A DNA stretch of 10,891 bases. It comes from JBDNDK01 sp046719185. Its GTDB lineage: Bacteria > Armatimonadota > UBA5829. Under the pieces are notes generated by a model. The model was not told the origin of the DNA. It ran no database searches and saw only the letters and a list, made by a program, of their open reading frames with translations. Of the stretch, positions 6,197 through 10,891 are shown one piece after another; within the stretch, counting starts at the first letter, position 1, and each line of letters opens with the position of its first letter. The stretch covers positions 1 through 10,891 of the forward strand of contig JBDNDK010000073.1 of the NCBI GenBank assembly GCA_046719185.1, written 5' to 3'. Both the position numbers and the translations under genes were made by a program.

Positions 6197-6602
6197 CTCT
6201 ACACTGTTTAACTTTTTGAATTATCTGTTCTTTATTATTGTCAAATCTCAGATAAACCCCACGAAACACTTCCATTCTAGACTTAGTTTTTAATGGGCTG
6301 AGTTTTATTCCATCATCATCAAGATAATAATTTCTCACATTCTCCCAGTTTATTTCTGTTTTTCTAAATAGACAAGTGCTGGAGGCAGATTCTGTTGTAA
6401 TTGTATAGCTCACTGGGAAAACAAACTCAGATATGCTTGCAAGTAATATTATAGCAGCAATTACTGCAAGTCCAATTCCATAAGAAATTAAAGCAACTAT
6501 GAAAACAAATAAAACTGCAATAATTGAGACTGCTAATTTATTTGGATATTTTTTTCCAAGATGAATAGTCCACTTCAATAATATATCTTTATCTTTTCCC
6601 AT
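6171..6602 (-). CDS. Two-helix membrane protein with PH-like domain, first gene of the operon
   Basis: The protein has 143 residues: a basic cytoplasmic N-terminus, two closely spaced membrane segments (about 22-40 and 42-60), then a beta-rich cytoplasmic domain (about 62-135). The domain follows the bacterial PH-like pattern: a Tyr-Thr-Ile-Thr-Thr strand, a strand ending Phe-Arg-Lys-Thr-Glu-Ile-Asn-Trp-Glu-Asn-Val-Arg (the usual 'W..V' position), then Asp-Asp-Asp-Gly-Ile-Lys-Leu-Ser-Pro, Phe-Arg-Gly-Val-Tyr-Leu-Arg-Phe, and a closing helix. Such modules often organise membrane proteins; ligands are mostly unknown. The ATG at 6602 is the first possible start, as an in-frame stop lies close upstream. 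It has no recognisable SD and a TATAAT only about 15 bases away, so the mRNA may be leaderless or nearly so. Confidence 0.72.
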   Translation of the reverse strand: MGKDKDILLKWTIHLGKKYPNKLAVSIIAVLFVFIVALISYGIGLAVIAAIILLASISEFVFPVSYTITTESASSTCLFRKTEINWENVRNYYLDDDGIKLSPLKTKSRMEVFRGVYLRFDNNKEQIIQKVKQCRDAKPYISK

Positions 6603-6616
6603 TATTTTGTTTATAA

Positions 6617-6622
6617 ATTATA
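6617..6622 (-). promoter_or_regulatory. -10-like element for the six-gene membrane operon
   Basis: A perfect TATAAT on the minus strand ends about 14 bases before the first ATG of the operon at 6602. No good -35 box is seen at 16-18 bases. A start point about seven bases further on would leave a leader under ten bases, consistent with the missing SD. Confidence 0.35.
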
Positions 6623-6705
6623 ATACCAAAATATTGCCTAAACTAAGATATAAGTATATTCTTTAATGATAATAAAATATCCTTCTAGTTTTGCTTTAAG
6701 AAAAA

Positions 6706-6717
6706 TATAATCATAAT
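6706..6717 (+). repeat. Direct repeat TATAATCATAAT, copy 1
   Basis: This exact 12-mer recurs at 6786-6797. This copy continues into GAT, giving the inverted repeat ATCAT-A-ATGAT (6710-6720), a possible operator half-site arrangement. In AT-rich DNA such a repeat can be accidental. Confidence 0.4.
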
Positions 6718-6739
6718 GATAAGTTTGTGTAAGGAAAAA

Positions 6740-6790
6740 ATGCAGGAAAGATTATTATCTTTACAAAAAACTAACTCTAGCTGTGTATAA
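6740..6790 (+). CDS. Possible 16-codon leader ORF upstream of phnD
   Basis: AAGGA at 6731-6735 precedes ATG at 6740 by four bases; the frame reads MQERLLSLQKTNSSCV and stops at TAA 6788-6790, 40 bases before phnD. It has a proper ribosome site but is very short and overlaps the proposed phnD promoter. If that promoter is real, this ORF would not be in the phnD mRNA unless transcription starts further upstream. Confidence 0.18.
   Translation: MQERLLSLQKTNSSCV
6747..6762. repeat. Short inverted repeat AAAGAT-TATT-ATCTTT
   Basis: AAAGAT (6747-6752) and ATCTTT (6757-6762) are perfect reverse complements around four bases and touch the proposed -35 box of the phnD promoter, a position where a repressor or activator could bind. 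It matches no Pho box that I know. Confidence 0.3.
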
Positions 6791-6791
6791 T
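6760..6791 (+). promoter_or_regulatory. phnD: Candidate phnD promoter
   Basis: TTTACA (6760-6765, one mismatch to TTGACA) and a perfect TATAAT (6786-6791) are separated by 20 bases, longer than the ideal 17, which would suit an activated or twisted-by-regulator promoter. The -10 box is also the start of the second copy of the 12-mer (6786-6797). The start codon is 38 bases beyond the -10 box. Confidence 0.4.
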
Positions 6792-6797
6792 CATAAT
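6786..6797 (+). repeat. Direct repeat TATAATCATAAT, copy 2
   Basis: It is identical to 6706-6717, 80 bases upstream. Its first six bases form the putative -10 box of the phnD promoter. Confidence 0.4.
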
Positions 6798-6829
6798 ATT
6801 CACAATAGAGAAAAATATGGGAGATTAAA

Positions 6830-7762
6830 ATGTTAAAAAAACTGCTTGTAATATTTTTTGCCTTAATTTCTGTTTTGTTACTCGGATGCAGTTCAGAGGA
6901 AAAAACAAATGAATCTGCTGCTGAGTTGGGAACTGAGAAAAATCCTATAAAAATGGCTTTAGTGCCTGCAACTGATACTCAAAAATTAGTTCAGACAGGT
7001 GAAGTTTTAGCTGATTTGCTTCATAAAGAAACTGGACTATATTTCAAAATAGATGTCCCTACTAGCTACACTGCTGTGGTTACTGCTATTGGTGCAAAGA
7101 CAGTTGATGTTGGATGGCTTTCACCTCTTCCTTATGTGATAGCACATGATAAATATGGTGCTGAGGTTATACTTACCACTGTAAGAGACAATGCATCAAG
7201 TTATAAAAGTGGGATTATCGTAAGAGCTGATTCTGGGATCAAAAAAATAGAAGATTTGAAAGGTAAGAAATTTGCTTATGTTGATCCTGCTTCAACATCT
7301 GGCAGCTTGTATGCAAAAGATTTATTGAGAAGCAAAGGATTTGATCCTGTTACTTTCTTTTCGGAGACTATATATGCAGGTGGTCATGATAAAGTTGTAA
7401 CTGCTGTTTACAACAAACAGGTCGATGGTGGTGCTATATATATGGGTATGGTAGAAGGTAAAGATGCAAGAGAGAAAATGATAGGTCAGATACCTGATGT
7501 GATGGAAAAAGTCATAATTATTGAAGAGACAGAAAGCATACCCAATGACACTGTAACTGTGAGGAAAGATTTGCCTGAAGAACTTGTTGAAAAAATAAGA
7601 GATGGTCTGATGAGAGTTGCTGAGACAGATGAAGGCAAGCTTTCTATGACAGATATGTATGGCATCACTGGATTTGTGATTGCAAAAGATTCTGATTATG
7701 ATTCAGTGAGAAGAATAGCAAAGAATGAGAATATCACATTGGAGCAGCTGGAAAAGAAATAA
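6830..7762 (+). CDS. phnD: PhnD-family phosphate/phosphite/phosphonate-binding lipoprotein
   Basis: This 310-residue solute-binding protein has a lipoprotein signal: basic start, hydrophobic core, and lipobox Leu-Leu-Gly-Cys with Cys20 as the acylated residue, followed by a Ser/Glu-rich linker to about 38. Two lobes follow. Likely ligand residues are Tyr80, the Ser-Thr-Ser-Gly turn at 155-158 (in YVDPASTSGSL), and His186 in Gly-Gly-His-Asp-Lys-Val; the Asp-Gly-Gly-Ala (199-202) and Ile-Pro-Asn-Asp (237-240) segments are also typical. The family captures phosphonates, phosphite, hypophosphite or phosphate; sequence alone does not separate these. GGGAG (6819-6823) lies six bases before the ATG. 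It heads phnDCE; the 26-base gap to phnC indicates co-transcription. Confidence 0.92.
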   Translation: MLKKLLVIFFALISVLLLGCSSEEKTNESAAELGTEKNPIKMALVPATDTQKLVQTGEVLADLLHKETGLYFKIDVPTSYTAVVTAIGAKTVDVGWLSPLPYVIAHDKYGAEVILTTVRDNASSYKSGIIVRADSGIKKIEDLKGKKFAYVDPASTSGSLYAKDLLRSKGFDPVTFFSETIYAGGHDKVVTAVYNKQVDGGAIYMGMVEGKDAREKMIGQIPDVMEKVIIIEETESIPNDTVTVRKDLPEELVEKIRDGLMRVAETDEGKLSMTDMYGITGFVIAKDSDYDSVRRIAKNENITLEQLEKK

Positions 7763-7788
7763 ATTTTATATAGGATATAAATCTACTT

Positions 7789-8562
7789 ATGAATAATCAA
7801 TCTTCTTTTTTGTCTATTAAAGGACTTACAAAGATATATCCAAATGGCACGCATGCTCTAAAAGGAATAGATTTGGAAGTGCCAAAAGGGCAGTTTGTTG
7901 CTGTTATTGGATTATCTGGTTCTGGTAAAAGCACATTGCTGAGGTGTATTAACAGACTAATTCAGCCAACGCAGGGTCAAATAATACTTGATGGAGATGA
8001 TATAGTTTCTGCAAGCTCAAAAGAAATTAGAAGAATAAGAAGAAAGATAGGCATGGTTTTTCAGCATTTTAATCTTGTTCATAGATCAAGTGTGCTGACA
8101 AATGTTCTCACTGGTAAACTTGGATATGCATCTTCATTGCCTAGTCTATTCCATTGGTTCCCACCAAATTTTGTTGATGAAGCAAGGCAAAATTTGGATA
8201 GAGTAGGGTTATTGGAAAAAGAGTCTCAAAGAGCAGACCAGCTTTCTGGAGGACAGCAGCAGAGAGTCGGTATTGCAAGGGCTCTTATGCAAAAGCCAGA
8301 TTTAATATTGGCTGATGAACCTGTGGCATCATTAGATCCTGCAACTGCTCATACTGTATTAGATTATTTAGAAAAGATGAATGATGAAGGCATGACCATA
8401 CTTTGTAATCTTCACTTTTTGAGCTTGGCAAGAAGATATGCAGATAGGGTGATTGCATTAAAGGCAGGAGAAATAGTTTTTGATGGAACTCCACAAGAGA
8501 TTGATGATAAGAGATTTAAATCTATTTATGGTCAAGAAGCTGTACAGGTGGAAATAGCATGA
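7789..8562 (+). CDS. phnC: PhnC-family ABC transporter ATP-binding protein
   Basis: This 257-residue ATPase, of normal length for PhnC, energises import through PhnE. All motifs are intact: Walker A Gly-Leu-Ser-Gly-Ser-Gly-Lys-Ser (41-48), Q-loop Gln92 (MVFQHFNLV), signature Leu-Ser-Gly-Gly-Gln (152-156) followed by QQRVGIARAL, Walker B Leu-Ile-Leu-Ala-Asp-Glu (172-177), D-loop Ser-Leu-Asp (181-183), and switch His209 (CNLHFLSLA). The Arg-Ser-Ser-Val-Leu-Thr-Asn-Val-Leu-Thr-Gly segment (99-109) and the Asn-Leu-His-Phe after Walker B are characteristic of the PhnC subgroup rather than the PstB or methionine importers. AGGA lies 13 bases before the ATG, so the ribosome site is poor and translation may partly follow from phnD. 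Its stop overlaps the phnE start by four bases (ATGA). Confidence 0.93.
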   Translation: MNNQSSFLSIKGLTKIYPNGTHALKGIDLEVPKGQFVAVIGLSGSGKSTLLRCINRLIQPTQGQIILDGDDIVSASSKEIRRIRRKIGMVFQHFNLVHRSSVLTNVLTGKLGYASSLPSLFHWFPPNFVDEARQNLDRVGLLEKESQRADQLSGGQQQRVGIARALMQKPDLILADEPVASLDPATAHTVLDYLEKMNDEGMTILCNLHFLSLARRYADRVIALKAGEIVFDGTPQEIDDKRFKSIYGQEAVQVEIA

Positions 8563-9935
8563 TGAAAAGAGAAATAAGAAAAACAAACCCTATTGCTACA
8601 AGCTTTTTGTCTATAATTCCCGGTTTAGGGCAGATATATGCAGGTGCATTGCTTAGAGGGTTTGCAATAATGCTGGGTTTAACTATCCAACTGTTGATAT
8701 TTAACTATCAGCCTGATTCATTTAAAGCGAACTATGCTAGAATGGCACCGCTTTCATATTGGCTTATTTTAGTATGGCTTTGGAATATTTGGGATGCAGG
8801 ACAAGTGGCAAAAGGTATAAAAGGCTCAGTAGCTTTTCCTGTGTTAGTTATATTTTTCCTCAATTTATTTGCATCTTTTTATATCACAGATGTGCATATA
8901 CCAAAGCTTCAGCCGGAACAGAGAAATATCATAAGACAAATAACTACCAGTCTCACTAGCCCTGATATGTTTATATCAAAAACTATCAAACAAGAAGCCG
9001 TTGCAAAATTTGTTGTTTTAGATGAAGGTGAGGAAGAGAGAGAAGTAACAACCACTCTAAAATCTGATGGTCCAAAAATTAGGGTTGAAAAAAGTATATT
9101 AAAAACTGGTGAGAAAAGCAAAATTTTTGGTGAAGGCTTTGATCCTGATATGGATGGTGAGATATATATTGTTGCTGGTTCTGAGATTGACATTGCAGAA
9201 TTCAAAACAGATAAAAATGGTGAATTTGAGGTAGAATTTACAAATCCGGTCAAATATCCTGGAGATTATTTTCTAAGAGCAAGAGCACAAAAACCGACAG
9301 GTGGATGGATGCTTTCTCAAACTGTTACTGATGCTATGCCTAGAATGTTTGAGACAATATATCTAGCATTGCTTGGAACTGCTTTATCTTTAATATTTGC
9401 TATTCCATTAAGCTTTCTTGGTGCTAGGAATCTAATGTCTGGCACACCAATATTAAGACTGATTTATGGTATTGTTAGAGCAGTATTTGGAGTATTAAGA
9501 TCTGTTGAAGTATTGATTATTGCAGTTATTGCTATTGCTGCAGTGGGAATAGGTCCTTTTGCTGGAGTGATTGCTCTTGCAATTCATGGTATTGGTGCTG
9601 TTGGAAAGCTTTATTCAGAAGCTATTGAAAGCATAGAGCAAGGTCCTATAGAAGCTATTAGAGCAACAGGTGCAAATGAGCTGCAGGTGGTGATATATGC
9701 AGTATTGCCTCAAGTTGTGCCACAGTTTATTGCATTCACAATGTATAGATGGGATATCAATGTGAGAATGGCAACAGTTATTGGTCTTGTTGGTGGAGGT
9801 GGAATTGGCTTCCAGCTTATTCAATATATGAATCTTCTGCAATGGCATCAGGCAGCAACTTGCATCTGGATGATTGCTATAGTTGTTATGATAATGGACT
9901 ACTTCAGTGCAGTGATAAGAGAAAAAGTGGTATAA
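8559..9935 (+). CDS. phnE: PhnE-type ABC permease with extra N-terminal membrane module and extracytoplasmic domain
   Basis: The permease has 458 residues, whereas ordinary PhnE has about 250-290. The C-terminal part (about 262-455) is a complete PhnE channel domain: Phe-Glu-Thr-Ile-Tyr-Leu-Ala-Leu-Leu-Gly-Thr-Ala (264-275), the EAA loop Glu354-Ala-Ile-Glu-Ser-Ile-Glu-Gln-Gly-Pro with Ala-Thr-Gly-Ala (369-372), and Tyr-Arg-Trp-Asp-Ile-Asn-Val-Arg before Gly-Leu-Val-Gly-Gly-Gly-Gly-Ile-Gly (396-417). The extra part has a TM2/DUF5683-like module (about 8-88; Leu-Ser-Ile-Ile-Pro-Gly-Leu-Gly-Gln-Ile-Tyr-Ala-Gly, then Trp-Asp-Ala-Gly), another membrane helix (92-110), and a soluble region (111-262) with a beta-rich Ig/IPT-like stretch (172-256; Gly-Glu-Gly-Phe-Asp-Pro, Asn-Gly-Glu-Phe). 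AGGTGGA six bases upstream supports ATG 8559; ATG 8562 is also possible. One continuous frame argues for a true fusion. Confidence 0.9.
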   Translation: MMKREIRKTNPIATSFLSIIPGLGQIYAGALLRGFAIMLGLTIQLLIFNYQPDSFKANYARMAPLSYWLILVWLWNIWDAGQVAKGIKGSVAFPVLVIFFLNLFASFYITDVHIPKLQPEQRNIIRQITTSLTSPDMFISKTIKQEAVAKFVVLDEGEEEREVTTTLKSDGPKIRVEKSILKTGEKSKIFGEGFDPDMDGEIYIVAGSEIDIAEFKTDKNGEFEVEFTNPVKYPGDYFLRARAQKPTGGWMLSQTVTDAMPRMFETIYLALLGTALSLIFAIPLSFLGARNLMSGTPILRLIYGIVRAVFGVLRSVEVLIIAVIAIAAVGIGPFAGVIALAIHGIGAVGKLYSEAIESIEQGPIEAIRATGANELQVVIYAVLPQVVPQFIAFTMYRWDINVRMATVIGLVGGGGIGFQLIQYMNLLQWHQAATCIWMIAIVVMIMDYFSAVIREKVV

Positions 9936-9963
9936 ACTAAAGTTAGGAATCAAATTAAATATT

Positions 9964-9995
9964 AAATGTCTTGGGAACTTGTTCCCAAGACATTT
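9964..9995. terminator. Strong hairpin terminator between phnE and the opposing genes
   Basis: AAATGTCTTGGGAAC (9964-9978) is the perfect 15-base reverse complement of GTTCCCAAGACATTT (9981-9995), with a TT loop. On the plus strand TTTTGATTATTTT follows, a good intrinsic terminator for phnDCE. On the minus strand the flank is AATATTTAATTT, so it may also stop the opposing transcript ending at 10022. Confidence 0.88.
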
Positions 9996-10021
9996 TGATT
10001 ATTTTGAATATAAAGTAAATC

Positions 10022-10456
10022 TTATTTTGGTGCCTGAGGTCCTTTTTTTACAAGTAGTACAGCACCAATGCACAACAAGCCAACTATTGCAAATGCAATT
10101 GCAAGACCAAGCAGATTATTAGCTTTCTTTTCTGATGCAGTTTTACTTTGATCGGAGTTTCTTTTTTCTGATTCAGCAAGAGCAGCTTTTACTGACTCTG
10201 GTTCACTATTTGCTCCTTCTGGAATTTCTATTTCTGATTTTTCGTATGAATCATGATATGAAGGACCACCAGAATTGATGACTTTTGGCATAGACATCTG
10301 TTGATCAAGTTCTTCTTGAGTAGGTTCTCTTTCCTGTTCAAATCCTTGTGAATCTGTAGGATTCATACTCAATGCAAAAGAGGGTATAGATATTAATATC
10401 AAAACAACAAATGCTGCTAATCCTAATCCGATTTTCATTATTATATCTTTTTTCAT
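10022..10456 (-). CDS. Secreted, C-terminally membrane-anchored protein of unknown function
   Basis: The protein has 144 residues: an N-terminal signal peptide or anchor (basic MKKDIIMK, hydrophobic 10-27, possible cleavage near Ala28/Ser30), a polar acidic region (31-112) rich in Glu, Gln, Ser and Pro and probably disordered, and a C-terminal membrane helix (about 114-135) followed by Lys-Lys-Gly-Pro. The expected topology is an extracytoplasmic linker with a short cytoplasmic tail. The start at 10456 is preferred over an in-frame ATG at 10474: AGGAG lies eight bases before it, and it begins two bases after the upstream stop, whereas the longer form would overlap that gene by 16 bases. I know of no family. 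Its coupling to the upstream gene suggests a shared envelope or surface role. Confidence 0.75.
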   Translation of the reverse strand: MKKDIIMKIGLGLAAFVVLILISIPSFALSMNPTDSQGFEQEREPTQEELDQQMSMPKVINSGGPSYHDSYEKSEIEIPEGANSEPESVKAALAESEKRNSDQSKTASEKKANNLLGLAIAFAIVGLLCIGAVLLVKKGPQAPK

Positions 10457-10458
10457 AT

Positions 10459-10891
10459 TTATAACTCCTGCCATACAAGGTTCTTAAAGTTTGGTGTTCT
10501 TGGTAATTCAATATCAATAAGTGGTCTTTGGTTTAATGATCTTTCTTTTATTCTATTGTCATAATTAAATACTAATGGTAGTCCTTGCACTACTAATGCT
10601 TCATCTTTTGAAATAAGGCTTCCATTAAATGTTATACCTTTTCCAGACACACCAGGATTACCACCTGTCATTTTGTTTGTATATAAAACAGCATCAATTT
10701 GCTCTATGGGTGATGCTAAACTTGTAATTACAGAATCAGCTACTAAAGATTTATATCTTGCTTTTCCATATGAGTCGATTTCTGTTCCATTATATGCAGG
10801 GATATAATTTCCTTTATCATCATATCTTGGTTTAGTGAATGGTGGTTTCATATATTTATCCACTATGTTAGTTTTGAAACTGCTTGTTGTG
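10459..10891 (-). CDS. C-terminal part of a secreted protein, faintly PilX/pilus-like (5' end outside window)
   Basis: The frame stays open to the right edge, so this is the last 143 residues or so of a larger protein; the GTG at 10863 is not convincing as a start. The visible part is rich in Asn, Gly, Tyr and beta-strand patterns. A segment reads Ile-Glu-Gln-Ile-Asp-Ala-Val-Leu-Tyr-Thr-Asn, then Ile-Thr-Phe-Asn-Gly-Ser-Leu-Ile-Ser-Lys-Asp-Glu-Ala-Leu, and later Val-Phe-Asn-Tyr-Asp-Asn-Arg-Ile. The order 'hidden element, outer copy re-exposed, Asn-Gly-Ser, Asn-Tyr-Asp' recalls C-termini of PilX-like or related secreted pilus-associated proteins in several bacterial phyla. That resemblance is from memory, and no signature residue proves it. 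The gene is followed two bases later by the membrane-anchored protein at 10456. Confidence 0.55.
   Translation of the reverse strand, partial: TTSSFKTNIVDKYMKPPFTKPRYDDKGNYIPAYNGTEIDSYGKARYKSLVADSVITSLASPIEQIDAVLYTNKMTGGNPGVSGKGITFNGSLISKDEALVVQGLPLVFNYDNRIKERSLNQRPLIDIELPRTPNFKNLVWQEL

Larger units (their letters stand above)
6603..6829. other. Divergent control region between the membrane operon and phnDCE
   Basis: These 227 bases, over 75% AT, hold the promoters for two opposing operons. They contain a leftward TATAAT (6622-6617), a 12-mer repeated 80 bases apart, a small inverted repeat, a rightward TATAAT (6786-6791) with TTTACA upstream, and a possible 16-codon leader ORF. Confidence 0.6.

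Noticed and set aside
6660..6725. Fur-box-like ATGATAAT/ATCATAATGAT sequences in the divergent region
   Set aside because: They are similar only in being AT-rich with GAT/ATC steps; they do not form the full 19-base Fur palindrome, and the neighbouring genes are not iron-related.
9615..9953. 112-residue minus-strand frame rich in His, Cys and Asn opposite the end of phnE
   Set aside because: The odd composition is the reverse complement of hydrophobic codons in the conserved PhnE channel domain; no SD or promoter.
10457..10474. Longer start (ATG at 10474) for the anchored protein
   Set aside because: The ATG at 10456 has AGGAG at the right distance and gives a typical MKK signal start; the longer form puts the SD inside its own coding part.
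1..10891. CRISPR arrays, tRNA or rRNA genes, insertion sequences and attachment sites
   Set aside because: No regularly spaced repeats, no cloverleaf with TTCGA-type loop, no transposase or integrase motifs, and no terminal inverted repeats with target duplication were seen by eye on either strand.

Overview
The window is an AT-rich stretch (roughly one third GC by eye) from a bacterium. A LolA-like fragment and a lipobox-bearing binding protein suggest a diderm cell envelope. Most membrane genes here belong to poorly characterised families, which fits an uncultured or candidate-phylum lineage, but no marker gene fixes the taxonomy. No rRNA, tRNA, CRISPR array, insertion sequence or phage gene was seen.

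Layout. (1) 3-587 (+) is the C-terminal part of a probable LolA-like protein, cut by the left edge. (2) 759-1682 (+) is a TIM-barrel sugar phosphate isomerase/epimerase-like protein with a clear Shine-Dalgarno (SD) sequence. (3) 1683-1863 is a convergent spacer rich in structure: a GC-rich hairpin, a possible 20-codon ORF whose SD can pair with a downstream anti-SD-like sequence, and an AT-rich hairpin. (4) 1864-2307 (-) encodes a small membrane-anchored protein of unknown function. (5) 2530-6602 (-) is a tight six-gene operon, read right to left: a PH-like membrane protein, a 104-aa protein, a DUF6754-type protein, a polytopic membrane protein, a protein with a membrane segment at each end, and a second polytopic membrane protein. 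Overlaps of 26 and 8 bases and gaps of 0 to 10 bases suggest one transcript and probably one membrane complex of unknown function. (6) 6603-6829 is a divergent control region with promoter-like elements, a repeated 12-mer, a small inverted repeat and a possible leader ORF. (7) 6830-9935 (+) is phnD-phnC-phnE, an ABC importer of the phosphate/phosphite/phosphonate class. Its permease is much longer than usual, with an added N-terminal membrane module and an extracytoplasmic beta-rich domain. (8) A perfect 15-bp inverted repeat at 9964-9995 acts as terminator between phnE and the opposing genes. (9) 10022-10891 (-) holds a membrane-anchored secreted protein preceded by the C-terminal end of a larger protein that runs off the right edge and faintly resembles secreted PilX-type pilus proteins.

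How the genes work together. PhnD would capture the ligand outside the inner membrane, PhnE would form the channel and PhnC would drive transport. No C-P lyase, phosphonatase or phosphite dehydrogenase gene is in view, so the ligand cannot be named. The strongest candidates for undescribed biology are the six-gene membrane operon and the enlarged PhnE.
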